Shown: positions 27,138 through 36,294, numbered from the stretch's first letter. The stretch is DNA of 64,000 bases from an uncultured Rhizobiaceae group bacterium (GCA_937930635.1 CALHCF010000009.1:194702-258701); one strand, 5' to 3'. Notes: a model not told the origin generated them from the letters alone. Numbers and translations: made by a program.

Positions 27138-28076
27138 TCAGTCCTTGCCGCCTCCCAGAACCAGCACATTGCCAGCCATAACAAGAATGAGCCCGGCAAC
27201 GGCGATTGCGGGAAAACCGTATCCTTCAAAGAACGATGATATAAGCAACGCGAGCACCGGGAAGACCACCGTGGCATAGCTTGACCGTGCTGCGCCAATG
27301 CGCCCGATCAGGGTCAGGTAGGACCAAAAGGCGATAACGGATGAGACAATCGCCAGAAAAAGCAAAGATCCGATATAGACCGGGTTCCAGTCGATATTGA
27401 ATGAATGTCCTAGTGACAGGGTCATTATGGCACTGAAGGCCGCGCCATAAGACATGCCCCAGGCACTTGCCGAAACAACCGGAATTTTGCGTTGCTGAAG
27501 CGCAGCCGAAATCTGACTTCCAATACAAAACGATACTGTCCCGGCAACACACAGCCCCAGACCCACAACGCCGTTGCCGGTCCATGTCTGACCGGCAATT
27601 TCTGGCCAGAACATAAATGCAATACCGCAGATGCCAATCAGGGCGCCGCCAAGAACCCGGCCACGCGGCATTCGCCTTCCAAAGACAAATCCCAGCACCA
27701 GATTGAAGACAGATGCCAGAGAGAAGACAACCGACAACAACCCGGAAATCAGATATTGCGAACCATAGTAGAACAACATGAAATTCAGGCAGAAAATAAA
27801 CAGCCCCATAGCCGCAAAGGCCAGATGAAGTTTTGGCGCAAAGCGTATCGGGCTGCGCTTTAGCAAAACCCAGACCCACATAATGGCGGCGGCCACCGCA
27901 AATCGCCAAAACAACGAAGTCTGGATTGCGACGGTACCAACCTGCAAGGCAAGCGCATACCAGCTGGCGCTCCAGGAGAGCACCAGCGCCGTATATAGCA
28001 CGTAGTCAAAAAGTGTCAGACGCCGCTCGGACGAGGTGAGTGTCGCTTTCAAAGTGTGTCGCGATTGCGCGTCCAA
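27138..28076 (-). CDS. EamA/DMT family transporter
   Basis: Ten-helix inner-membrane carrier of the drug/metabolite transporter superfamily (312 residues), with two EamA repeats (about residues 25-155 and 170-310). The second repeat ends in AGLILVMAGNVLVLGG. Such carriers often export amino acids or related metabolites. The start lies inside the end of the DUF1127 gene (overlap 28 bases), so the two are probably cotranscribed from the region shared with the divergent LysR gene, which may control them. No residue indicates the substrate. Confidence 0.88.
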   Translation of the reverse strand: MDAQSRHTLKATLTSSERRLTLFDYVLYTALVLSWSASWYALALQVGTVAIQTSLFWRFAVAAAIMWVWVLLKRSPIRFAPKLHLAFAAMGLFIFCLNFMLFYYGSQYLISGLLSVVFSLASVFNLVLGFVFGRRMPRGRVLGGALIGICGIAFMFWPEIAGQTWTGNGVVGLGLCVAGTVSFCIGSQISAALQQRKIPVVSASAWGMSYGAAFSAIMTLSLGHSFNIDWNPVYIGSLLFLAIVSSVIAFWSYLTLIGRIGAARSSYATVVFPVLALLISSFFEGYGFPAIAVAGLILVMAGNVLVLGGGKD

Positions 28077-28318
28077 AATCGCCGTTTTGCAGCAATGGCG
28101 CGCAAGTTAAGCGCCGGATTGCCGCTTGTGGCAAGGGCTTCATGCACGTCTCCTCGCGTTACACCCATATCCTTCAGCACCCAATCCTCCTGTTCCAGCA
28201 GAGCGGCAATTTGACGCCGCTTCCGCCGTCTCACAATCCATTTTTGCAATATGCCAAAAATATCCAGCGGGCTGGGAATAAAATGCGAGCTGCGGGCGCG
28301 ATGTTCGATCAGGGACAT
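28049..28318 (-). CDS. DUF1127 small basic protein
   Basis: 89 residues from the ATG at 28318, chosen because GGGAG lies seven bases before it; a start 36 bases earlier has no such site. The DUF1127 core (W..RRRKRRQIAALLEQ, then VLKDMGVTRGDV) is preceded by about 30 variable residues. Members in alphaproteobacteria include small arginine-rich proteins tied to phosphate and RNA metabolism. Its end overlaps the start of the EamA gene. Divergent from the LysR gene 198 bases away. Confidence 0.85.
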   Translation of the reverse strand: MSLIEHRARSSHFIPSPLDIFGILQKWIVRRRKRRQIAALLEQEDWVLKDMGVTRGDVHEALATSGNPALNLRAIAAKRRFWTRNRDTL

Positions 28319-28468
28319 CTCGATTCTCCCTTTGAGAATTGCACATGTTTGCACGGCCCTTGGATGGGCAATCCAGGGGCAGTCATAAACACGTTGGGTT
28401 ACAGGAGTGGTTCAGTAAAACCTGATCCACAGGCAGAGATATGCCACCTGTTGATAAATTAGACAAAC

Positions 28469-28507
28469 GAATGTTATTTATCGCATTCATCAAAGATATT
28501 CATGAAT
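28469..28507. promoter_or_regulatory. Dyads upstream of the LysR gene
   Basis: GAATG/CATTC (28469-28473 and 28484-28488) flank ten AT-rich bases, and a 10-base perfect palindrome ATTCATGAAT (28498-28507) lies nine bases before the LysR start. They could be an autoregulatory site; short AT-rich dyads also occur by chance. Confidence 0.35.
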
Positions 28508-28516
28508 TAAAGCTCC

Positions 28517-29479
28517 ATGCAAACCCTCGATATCGATCAGCTTCGAACCTTCATTGCTGTGGTTGAAACACTGAGTTTCACCCAGGCGGCAGACAAAGTT
28601 GCCCGCACCCAGTCCGCCGTTTCAATGCAGATGAAAAAGCTTGAAGAAACCGTTGGCAAGAAACTGTTCCGCCGCCAGGGGCGCGGTATTGAAATCAGCG
28701 CAGAAGGGTATCGGCTAGAGGGGTATGCCCGCGATATCGTGGAACGGTCGGTTGAAGCGCTGGCTGCCTTTGATGACAGCGCGCTGAGGGGCAGCGTCTA
28801 TCTTGGGACAGCTGACGATTATGCAGAACGGTTTTTGCCCACTATTCTGGCTGGCTTTTCGCGCAGCAACCCGCTGGTTGAAGTGAGTGTGGTTTGCGAA
28901 AACACATTCGGCCTCACCAACCGAATCCGTGCCGGCGAACTGGATATGGCAATCGTGACGCATAATGAGGCGAAACTGCATTCGGAACTTGTTCGCGTTG
29001 AACCCTTGTTGTGGGTAACATCAGCCCGGCACAGCGTTCACAACAACGACCCGTTGCCGGTTGCCCTGGGCAGCCCGCAATGCATTTGGCGCAAGGCCGC
29101 GATGGAAGCGCTGGACGACGTTGGACGCCCTTTCAGGATGCTCTACACCAGCTATTCGGCCACTGTGGTTGGCGCAGCTGTGACGGCCGGTCTTGCTGTT
29201 TCGGTGCAACCGGAATCGGCCCTGCGCCCTGGTATGCGGGTTTTGACTGAACGCGATGGTTTCCCCACCCTGCCGGAATGCCAGATTGGTTTCCTGCGCG
29301 GCAGCCGGGAAAAAACCGATGTTACGGAAGCTCTGGCCAGCCACATAAAGGCCAGCCTTGAGGCCATCACTGCGCCTGAATATTCACTCGACAGTTTGAC
29401 GGTTGATGTCGATACAATTGCGCGTCCGGTGCGAAGCTCACCACGGTTACGCCCCGGTCATATGCTGCATAACTGGTGA
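28517..29479 (+). CDS. LysR family transcriptional regulator
   Basis: DNA-binding regulator of 320 residues. The helix-turn-helix lies at about residues 5-64 (FTQAADKVARTQSAVSMQMKKLEE), and the periplasmic-binding-like effector domain at about 92-295. It is divergent from the DUF1127-EamA pair, so control of that exporter is likely by LysR habit. The last 35 residues (PVRSSPRLRPGHML) form a basic tail. No terminator; xseA begins 49 bases later on the same strand. Effector cannot be told from sequence. Confidence 0.93.
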   Translation: MQTLDIDQLRTFIAVVETLSFTQAADKVARTQSAVSMQMKKLEETVGKKLFRRQGRGIEISAEGYRLEGYARDIVERSVEALAAFDDSALRGSVYLGTADDYAERFLPTILAGFSRSNPLVEVSVVCENTFGLTNRIRAGELDMAIVTHNEAKLHSELVRVEPLLWVTSARHSVHNNDPLPVALGSPQCIWRKAAMEALDDVGRPFRMLYTSYSATVVGAAVTAGLAVSVQPESALRPGMRVLTERDGFPTLPECQIGFLRGSREKTDVTEALASHIKASLEAITAPEYSLDSLTVDVDTIARPVRSSPRLRPGHMLHNW

Positions 29480-29528
29480 TGGAGAAGATTGACGCTGGCC
29501 GCACCATCCTGTCGTGATAAACAAACCC

Positions 29529-31097
29529 ATGGCTGATTCAAAATCCAACGCCCTAGAAGTCACGGTCACAGAGCTTTCCGGCAAGCTGAAACGCACTGTC
29601 GAAGATACATTTGGCCACGTGCGGGTGCGCGGTGAAATTTCAGGATACCGAGGGCCGCATTCATCGGGCCACAGCTATTTTTCCCTCAAGGACGAGCGGG
29701 CGCGGCTGGAGGCAGTGATCTGGCGTGGACAGGCGGCAAAGCTGAAACATCTGCCTGAGGAAGGGCTTGAAGTGATCGCTTCAGGCAAGCTGACAACCTA
29801 TCCCGGTTCCTCAAAATATCAGATTGTCATTGATAATCTTGAACCTGCTGGCGCAGGAGCCTTGATGGCGCTGTTGGAAGAGCGGCGCAAGAAGCTTGCT
29901 GCGGAAGGACTGTTTGATGAAGGCCGCAAGCAATTGCTCCCCTTCATGCCGAAAGTCATTGGAGTGGTGACCTCACCAACCGGCGCGGTTATTCGTGATG
30001 TCCTGCACCGTATTGCCGACCGGTTTCCCGTCCATGTCCTGATATGGCCGGTTCGGGTTCAGGGAGATTCCTCCGGCTCTGAAGTCGCCAATGGGGTGCA
30101 TCGGCTGAACACACTTCCTGAAGACGGAGACATTCCAAGACCTGATCTGATCATTGTTGCCCGTGGTGGTGGATCGCTTGAAGATCTCTGGGGATTTAAT
30201 GATGAAGTTCTGGCTCGTGCTGCAGCAGGATCAATGATCCCGTTAATTTCGGCAGTTGGGCACGAAACTGACTGGACCCTGATAGATCATGCGGCAGACT
30301 GGCGCGCTCCCACGCCCACCGCTGCAGCAGAGAAGGCTGTTCCGGTAAAGGCTGATCTGGAAGCCACGCTTGCTGATCTTGGCGCGCGATTGCGCGGGTC
30401 GATCAGCAGGCTGATGGAAAAGCGCCGCAACGATGTTCGTTCAGTTTCACGCGGGTTGAAAAGTCCTGATCTGCTGCTTTCCCTGCCCCGTCGCCAGTTT
30501 GATGAGGCGTCCGGTCGCCTTGGCCGCGCTCTTGGTGCGCGAGTGGTTCTTGCACGGACCCGCTTCAGCCAGACCTCCGGGCGGCTGTCGACCCAGACCC
30601 TGCAGCGGCTCAGTCTCGCAGCGCGCGAAAAGCTCTCTCGTTTGTCGTCGGCACATGACCGGTTGCTGATTAATCTTGTTGGGCAGCGTCGGGAGCGGTT
30701 CACGGCGGTTTCAAGACAGATACGCCTTGCGCCCCTCGAAAGGCGTCTGCAACACAACAGAACCGCGCTTGATGGGTTTGGGAGACAGCTTGGAGCGCGG
30801 TTTTCAGACTGTCTGGCCACAAATTCGCAGAGGCTGAACCGCAACAGCCGTCTGCTGGCATCTTTATCCTACCACAGCGTTCTCCAAAGAGGGTTTGCAG
30901 TATTGCGGGATGAAAGCGACGCTCCGCTTACCAGCGCAAAGGCTGTAAGCATAGGGGCACGGCTTTCCATCGAGATGCAAGACGGCAGAATAGCAGCCCT
31001 GGCCGAGGGTGATGCGGCAAAACCGGCAATGAAAAGCCGCAAGCCAAAAAAAGGAGGCGGCACCAAGCCTCTGGAAAATCAAGGTAATCTTTTCTAG
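29529..31097 (+). CDS. xseA: Exodeoxyribonuclease VII large subunit
   Basis: Large subunit of the single-strand-specific exonuclease VII, which degrades from both ends and takes part in repair; it needs XseB, not seen here. 522 residues from ATG 29529; a GTG at 29514 is also possible. N-terminal OB-fold (EVTVTELSGKLKRTVEDTFGHV...GEISGY), then the catalytic region VIGVVTSPTGAVIRDVLHRI and IIVARGGGSLEDLWGFNDE, SAVGHETDWTLID, followed by a long helical coiled region (about 290-450). The normal XseA fold and length; the C-terminal 20 residues are Lys/Pro-rich. A hairpin terminator follows 38 bases downstream. Confidence 0.95.
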   Translation: MADSKSNALEVTVTELSGKLKRTVEDTFGHVRVRGEISGYRGPHSSGHSYFSLKDERARLEAVIWRGQAAKLKHLPEEGLEVIASGKLTTYPGSSKYQIVIDNLEPAGAGALMALLEERRKKLAAEGLFDEGRKQLLPFMPKVIGVVTSPTGAVIRDVLHRIADRFPVHVLIWPVRVQGDSSGSEVANGVHRLNTLPEDGDIPRPDLIIVARGGGSLEDLWGFNDEVLARAAAGSMIPLISAVGHETDWTLIDHAADWRAPTPTAAAEKAVPVKADLEATLADLGARLRGSISRLMEKRRNDVRSVSRGLKSPDLLLSLPRRQFDEASGRLGRALGARVVLARTRFSQTSGRLSTQTLQRLSLAAREKLSRLSSAHDRLLINLVGQRRERFTAVSRQIRLAPLERRLQHNRTALDGFGRQLGARFSDCLATNSQRLNRNSRLLASLSYHSVLQRGFAVLRDESDAPLTSAKAVSIGARLSIEMQDGRIAALAEGDAAKPAMKSRKPKKGGGTKPLENQGNLF

Positions 31098-31134
31098 GCC
31101 CGAGTATCTAAACTTATAACCAAATTGGAAGCCG

Positions 31135-31173
31135 TTCCTTTAACCCTTTGTGGCAGGGTTAAGGGGGTTTTTT
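31135..31173 (+). terminator. Terminator after xseA, 14 bases before the next start
   Basis: The stem pairs 31135-31147 with 31155-31167 (13 bp including three G-T pairs, 7-base loop) and ends in six T residues. The next gene starts only 14 bases later, leaving no room for an ordinary promoter between them. Confidence 0.8.
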
Positions 31174-31187
31174 GGGGTTGTATAAGA

Positions 31188-31754
31188 ATGATGTCTCAAC
31201 AATACGCTTTTACAATGGATGACTTGGCCGAGCCGAGCATGTCTGATCTCGAACAAGAGATTGCACGTCTGCGCGGGTTGCTCGATACCGCAGAACGGAT
31301 GGGAAAGTATGATCGCATTTCCGGCCTGCCCAACCGGGGATGGTTTCTGGAACGCGCGACTGCTGAATTTCAACGGGCAAAACGCTACGACCACGCTCTG
31401 GCGGTTGTCGTTGTGAGGCTGACTGATCTTGAAAGCACACGCCTGCGTCACGGTCCGGATGCGGCAGACCTTCAGATTACCGGTCTGGCTCAAATCTGCG
31501 AGACAGCATGCCGGGCTGGCGTCGATATTACCGGGCGAACCACTGAAGACGAAGTTACAATTTTCCTTCCTGAAACAAACCTCTCCGGCGGCCTGCAGTT
31601 TTTGGACAGGTTGCATCGTATGCTGAACGATACACCCATTCAGATGAATGACCGTTTTGTCCGCCTTAAGGTGGAAATCGGCGTTGACGGTTTGCTCAGC
31701 GATGATGTGAACTTCATCCAGATCATGGAACGCGCGGCCCATAACCTTGCCTGA
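31188..31754 (+). CDS. GGDEF-domain protein with degenerate active site
   Basis: Cytoplasmic 188-residue protein made of a short N-terminal coiled coil (SDLEQEIARLRGLLDTAERM) and a GGDEF fold. The entry motif YDRISGLPNRGWF is normal, but the active loop that should read GG(D/E)EF is TEDEV, in GRTTEDEVTIFLP. Diguanylate cyclase activity is therefore unlikely; it may act as an effector or scaffold. Start taken at ATG 31188 or the adjacent ATG 31191; an upstream ATG at 31125 would place the terminator hairpin inside the gene. Expression must come from read-through of that terminator or from a promoter upstream of it. Confidence 0.8.
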   Translation: MMSQQYAFTMDDLAEPSMSDLEQEIARLRGLLDTAERMGKYDRISGLPNRGWFLERATAEFQRAKRYDHALAVVVVRLTDLESTRLRHGPDAADLQITGLAQICETACRAGVDITGRTTEDEVTIFLPETNLSGGLQFLDRLHRMLNDTPIQMNDRFVRLKVEIGVDGLLSDDVNFIQIMERAAHNLA

Positions 31755-31798
31755 TCCCGGCAAGTAAGACGGTTTCATCGGCATAGACATGGGGGAAA

Positions 31799-31875
31799 TG
31801 GTACGGCTGGGGGGATTTGAACCACCGACCTCTGGATCCACAATCCAGCGCTCTAACCAACTGAGCTACAGCCGC
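31799..31875 (-). tRNA. tRNA-His (anticodon GTG)
   Basis: 77 bases including encoded CCA. The anticodon loop TTGTGGA gives anticodon GTG. Acceptor arm: position 1 G faces T72 as a wobble pair, then six Watson-Crick pairs; discriminator is A73, and position -1 is T in the genomic DNA, not G. This is the known alphaproteobacterial departure from the G-1/C73 rule and fits the divergent hisS in the window. One T.C mismatch lies in the middle of the T stem (31824 against 31812). Confidence 0.96.
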
Positions 31876-32214
31876 AAACTTTTCGACCCGCCACCACCAT
31901 TCAAATGGTTTTATCGCGAGCGCTGTTGGCTTAAATCCAAATAGCGATTGGGGCAAGTGTGTTCAGGCACAACACCAGGCTGAAAATTGCAAAATCGGAC
32001 CAAAAATCCTGATGAATGCCCCGGTCAGGCCGGTTAACTGTGCTTTCCGAAAATTTGGGGTCTTGGCGCTTGGCGGTAGATTGTGCAGGCCAAAGACTGT
32101 ATTTACTCTTTGTTAACTGGTTTCAGACGGCGTGCGACCAGCAATGGGCAGGGGGCATAGTGCCTCTAAATTCACAACAATAGTAAGGCTCGCAAGCCCG
32201 GCGAGTGACAGCGA
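31876..32214. other. Non-coding gap before the PdhS-like kinase
   Basis: 339 bases with no convincing ORF. It must hold the tRNA-His promoter (minus) and the kinase promoter (plus). TTTA, seven bases, TTAAC at about 32101-32116 is a near-match to a CtrA site, but a single imperfect copy is weak evidence. No repeat or strong hairpin is visible. Confidence 0.5.
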
Positions 32215-35200
32215 GTGACCGCCATGGGACAGGCGAACTATCCATATCTGGACCTATCGGTCTTACCGGAAATCCGCAATCACGTGATTGCGCCGAATGC
32301 TGCCGTACTTTTTTCTGCCGATCTGGAGCGTGTTCTGTGGGCAAATGGCGAAGGAGCTTCGCTGATAGGTTCACCCGCCATTCGGCGGGCACTCGAAGGC
32401 TCGATAGAAGTCAATCCAGCCACAATGCGCCAGATCGAAATGGCCGTTGACCGGCTCGCAGACAGCGATTCCTCGACCGCCATCATGCGTATGCGTGGTG
32501 GGTACAAGACCCGGTTGCTGGGTTTTACAGTATGTCCGATAAATCTCCCAAAGGGGGAGGCAGCGATCCTGCTCGTGACGGAAAGCCTGCATGGCCGAAG
32601 CCACGGATTTGACGACATGGCCCGAGTGGCGGTGGACTGTCTTGATGGGTACAGCCATGCATCCGCCATTCTTGACGACCAGGGCGGGATTATTGCGGCG
32701 TCTGAACATTTCTCCAAGCTGAACGTCGCCAATTCTGCGCTTTCCAAACTGGTGAGCGAGGTCTCAACCGAAGATGACCGGCTGGTTAAACGGCTGATTG
32801 AAACTGTCGCAGAAGACCTGCCCGCTGGCATTGCGCGGTTGAGCGATCAACCCGCCAGCCACCTGCTTGTTATTGCCGGGAACACGGACGCCATTGCCAG
32901 GCCAGCTCTCCGCGAAGCCCCAGAACGAGAAGCCCCGCAACAAAATGATACGCTCATTGACGAGGTGGCCGACCCTTATGAGCCTGTAGAAGAGGCCATC
33001 GAACCTCAGATTGAGGCAACTCCTGAGGAACCTGCTCCCGTTATTGGCGCATTTTCGAACCGTCGCGCACCCTCCCCCGATTCAGCATCAGTCAATCGAT
33101 GGTACTACAAAACCCCAAGGCAAAGTGATGCTCTTTCATCAGATGGCTTGGAGAACAATACCGAAGACCCCCGTCATAGCGATCCGGCAGATTCCGCCGA
33201 ATACGCCGAAGACACAGAAGACAATGCCCGCAATGAAACAGCATTTGAGACCGCCCAGTTTGAAGATCTGACAACCGGCGAAATGGTCGACCAGGTGGTC
33301 AGCGAAGAAGAAGTCTCCGTTTCCGGGCCAGAGTTCATCTTTCAGGGTGATCAAAAGCCTGTTCGTTTTATCTGGGAAATGGATACGGAACAGCGGTTTG
33401 TCTCTGTCTCCGATGAATTCTCTGAAGCTGTCGGATCACAGGCCGCCGATATAGTCGGCAAGACCTGGGATGAAGTCAGCAGCGCGCTGAAAATCCAAAA
33501 CGCGGCTGATGTTCGCGCTTTGCTTGAAAAGGGCGACACCTGGTCTGGCAAAACCGTTTTGTGGCCCATCGAGAACACACCCTTGCTGGTGCCAATCGAT
33601 CTGGCTGGTCTGCCCTCCTATGGGCGTAACCGTTCATTTGAAGGTTTCAATGGTTTCGGTATCGTGCGGACCGCCGATGTTGTGCCAGACCCTCAGTCGA
33701 GAGGCACCCAATTTGGCACCGCTGACAGCACGACTGACAATGATGAAAAGGATGAGAAACCGGCTATCGGGTTCCTCACCGAAGCGACGCGCAAGGTAAG
33801 CAATGACGACACGCCGCCAGAGTCATCGTCACGCATAGTCGATCTGCAGGACAGGCGTTCGGTCATGGCTGAACGCGCGCTTTCCGATGACGAGAAAGAA
33901 GCTTTCGAGGAAATTGCTGAGAAACTGTCAGACGACGCAGCAAATGACAGTGCCGATACGCTGAAGCGGCCTTCATCATCATCTGACCAACAAACCAAAG
34001 ACGACGATCGGGAAAACAAGGAAGAAGCGCCGGAACGGGCTGATTTCATTCCCTCCGCATTTGCCGGAGCAAGCAGTCGGCGCGACACTTCACAACCAGC
34101 CCCCTCCATCAGTGAGCAGGCTTCGTCGCCTTCATCCCCTTCATTGATTGACACGACGCCACCGTCATATCCGTCGCCCGACAACGACAAGCCTGCGGCA
34201 ACGCCGGTCGAACTCAAGGGGCCGTCTGCTTCAGAAGTCGATACTTCCATTCTTGCCCGGCTGCCCATACCGGTGCTGGTTTACCGCGAAAATAACCTGC
34301 TTTTTGCAAACAGCGATTTTTTCGGCCTCACCGGATATGAGACCCTGCAAATACTGGATGATGCCGGTGGTCTGGAGGCACTGTTTGGTTCACGGCAGTT
34401 CAGCGGAGATGAAACAGCACAGGTTTATCATCGCAACGGCGAACGCCTTGACGTACAGGTTCATCTGCAGCGTGTTCCCTGGGATAATGAACGCGCGATG
34501 CTGCTCACGCTTCGCAAAAGCGACGGGGGAAATTCCGACAACACACCAGGAGAAAGCGGATCCGGCAGCGACCCTACGGGCGATACCCGCCCCGGTGTGC
34601 TGATCGGTCGTGATCAATCATCACCCACACATGGAACACCGCCAATCATGAAGTCGCCACCGTCAGCCCCGCGGCTTGCAACGGTGACCCCGCTTCATCC
34701 CCCAACCTCGGCACCGCCGTCCCGATCATCCGACGGTTCCAGGCAAGTCGAGGCCTTTGGTGGGCTTGGGCCGGAGGATTTGCGCAGCATTCTGGACACG
34801 GCGACCGATGGCGTGGTGGTCTTGTCGGACGACGGTAACGTGCTGGCGCTGAACAAATCAGCTGAGGCATTGTTTGATGTTGAATCCAGTAAGATGGCGG
34901 GAAAACCGTTTGTCAGCCTGCTGGCTCCCGAGAGCCACCGCTCGGCGATGGACTATCTTTCGGGCATCACCGGCCCCGGCGTTGCCAGTCTTCTCAACGA
35001 TGGTCGCGAAATTATCGGTAAGACAATAAAGGGCGGTCTGATCCCGTTATTTCTGACAATTGGCCGCCTTGATAAAACCGGCACCTGTTGTGCGGTCATG
35101 CGGGACATCACGCAGTGGAAAAAGGCTGAGGAAGAACTGCTGACTGCCAAAGCGCAGGCAGAAACCACCAGCCAGCAGAAGACCAATTTTCTTGCCCAGG

Positions 35201-35880
35201 TAAGCCATGAAATCCGTACTCCGTTGAATGCGATTATCGGCTTTTCCGACCTGATGATTGAGGAACGTTTCGGCCAGATCGAAAACGACCGGTATCGCGG
35301 TTATTTAAGAGACATCAAACGTTCCGGGTCACATGTGCTGGATCTGGTGAATGAACTGCTCGATATATCCAAGATTGAAGCAGGCAAGATGGATCTCGAT
35401 TTTGATGCCTGTGATCTCAACACGCTGGTTTCAGAAACTGTAGCGTTGACCCAACCCAACGCAAACAAACAGCGGGTCATCATTCGCACATCGCTTTCCG
35501 CGATGGTTCCCAAGGTTGTTGCAGACCCCCGCAGCCTGCGCCAGATCGTGCTCAACCTCGTTTCAAACAGCATCAAATACACCAAGTCCGGTGGTCAGGT
35601 TATTGTTTCCACCGTTTACGAGGAAACCGGCGAAGTGGTGCTGAGAGTGCGCGATACAGGCGTTGGCATGAGTGATTCTGATCTCGTCAGAGCACTTGAA
35701 CCGTTTCAGCAGGTCGGCACATCTCATGACCGGGAAAAACAGGGCACCGGCCTTGGACTCCCGCTGACAAAAGCCATGGTAGAGGCCAATCGCGCCAACT
35801 TCCATATCGAGAGCAAGCCGGATGACGGTACATTGGTGGAAATACATTTCCCCATCCAGCGGGTTTTGGCAGATCGGTAG
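32215..35880 (+). CDS. PdhS/PleC/DivJ-like PAS sensor histidine kinase
   Basis: Large cytoplasmic histidine kinase (1221 residues), of the PdhS type that controls DivK/CtrA-based cell polarity and division in Rhizobiales. No transmembrane helices are evident. N-terminal sensory region (about 1-220), a long acidic low-complexity linker (about 230-360 and again 480-680), PAS-like domains at about 375-470, 685-770 and 855-960, then HisKA with H998 in QVSHEIRTPLNAIIGFS and a HATPase domain with N box NLVSNSIKYT, DTGVGM and GTGLGLPL. GTG at 32215 or ATG at 32224 may be the start. A DUF3303 gene follows six bases after the stop. PdhS identity rests on domain order and the HisKA sequence; which paralogue it is cannot be told. 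Confidence 0.88.
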   Translation: MTAMGQANYPYLDLSVLPEIRNHVIAPNAAVLFSADLERVLWANGEGASLIGSPAIRRALEGSIEVNPATMRQIEMAVDRLADSDSSTAIMRMRGGYKTRLLGFTVCPINLPKGEAAILLVTESLHGRSHGFDDMARVAVDCLDGYSHASAILDDQGGIIAASEHFSKLNVANSALSKLVSEVSTEDDRLVKRLIETVAEDLPAGIARLSDQPASHLLVIAGNTDAIARPALREAPEREAPQQNDTLIDEVADPYEPVEEAIEPQIEATPEEPAPVIGAFSNRRAPSPDSASVNRWYYKTPRQSDALSSDGLENNTEDPRHSDPADSAEYAEDTEDNARNETAFETAQFEDLTTGEMVDQVVSEEEVSVSGPEFIFQGDQKPVRFIWEMDTEQRFVSVSDEFSEAVGSQAADIVGKTWDEVSSALKIQNAADVRALLEKGDTWSGKTVLWPIENTPLLVPIDLAGLPSYGRNRSFEGFNGFGIVRTADVVPDPQSRGTQFGTADSTTDNDEKDEKPAIGFLTEATRKVSNDDTPPESSSRIVDLQDRRSVMAERALSDDEKEAFEEIAEKLSDDAANDSADTLKRPSSSSDQQTKDDDRENKEEAPERADFIPSAFAGASSRRDTSQPAPSISEQASSPSSPSLIDTTPPSYPSPDNDKPAATPVELKGPSASEVDTSILARLPIPVLVYRENNLLFANSDFFGLTGYETLQILDDAGGLEALFGSRQFSGDETAQVYHRNGERLDVQVHLQRVPWDNERAMLLTLRKSDGGNSDNTPGESGSGSDPTGDTRPGVLIGRDQSSPTHGTPPIMKSPPSAPRLATVTPLHPPTSAPPSRSSDGSRQVEAFGGLGPEDLRSILDTATDGVVVLSDDGNVLALNKSAEALFDVESSKMAGKPFVSLLAPESHRSAMDYLSGITGPGVASLLNDGREIIGKTIKGGLIPLFLTIGRLDKTGTCCAVMRDITQWKKAEEELLTAKAQAETTSQQKTNFLAQVSHEIRTPLNAIIGFSDLMIEERFGQIENDRYRGYLRDIKRSGSHVLDLVNELLDISKIEAGKMDLDFDACDLNTLVSETVALTQPNANKQRVIIRTSLSAMVPKVVADPRSLRQIVLNLVSNSIKYTKSGGQVIVSTVYEETGEVVLRVRDTGVGMSDSDLVRALEPFQQVGTSHDREKQGTGLGLPLTKAMVEANRANFHIESKPDDGTLVEIHFPIQRVLADR

Positions 35881-35886
35881 GCGTTC

Positions 35887-36171
35887 ATGCTGTTCATGAT
35901 TATCGAACGCTTTGAAAATGACGATATGATCCCGATTTACGAACGGCTGGAAAGCCAGGGCCGGATGCTGCCCCCGGGGCTGGAATATGTGGACAGTTGG
36001 ATCGAAGCCAACTTCAGCAGATGTTTTCAGATCATGAAATGTGATGATGCCGCAATGCTTCAGGAATGGGTGCTTGGATGGCGCGGTACAGGCGCAACCT
36101 TTGAAATTGTCCCCATTGTACCCAGCAAACGAACCCGTGAAGTTGTGGCATCCAAACTGCCTTCCAGCTGA
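35887..36171 (+). CDS. DUF3303 family small protein
   Basis: 94-residue soluble protein of unknown function. The family pattern is clear: MLFMIIERF, MLPPGLEYVDSWIEANFSRCFQIM and the ending VPIVPSKRTREVV, resembling a ferredoxin-like dimeric alpha-beta barrel fold. It begins six bases after the kinase stop, so cotranscription is likely, but I know of no functional link between them. Downstream, 231 bases of non-coding sequence lead to the iron operon. Confidence 0.85.
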   Translation: MLFMIIERFENDDMIPIYERLESQGRMLPPGLEYVDSWIEANFSRCFQIMKCDDAAMLQEWVLGWRGTGATFEIVPIVPSKRTREVVASKLPSS

Positions 36172-36254
36172 CGTATCCGCACACAGACCGTCAAGCTCTT
36201 GAACTTGCACAAGAAAGCGCGTTTTTGTTGTCGGAGAGCAATCCTAGTTTTACA

Positions 36255-36269
36255 TTAGAATATTTCTAA
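36255..36269. promoter_or_regulatory. Irr box (iron control element)
   Basis: TTAGAATATTTCTAA matches the Rhizobiales Irr consensus TTAGAA-N3-TTCTAA at every defined base. It lies 26 bases upstream of a predicted -35 and 134 bases before the ferric-iron binding protein gene. The position upstream of the promoter fits activation by Irr under low iron rather than repression. Confidence 0.75.
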
Positions 36270-36294
36270 CCTATTGTTTTTTATCGTTTTTTCC

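Noticed and set aside
31746-31764. Hairpin over the GGDEF stop codon as tRNA-His terminator
   Set aside because: Six base pairs only, with no T tract on the minus strand.
32101-32116. CtrA site upstream of the PdhS-like kinase
   Set aside because: Only a single imperfect TTTA-N7-TTAAC match, common by chance in AT-rich leaders; kept as a note in the gap entry.
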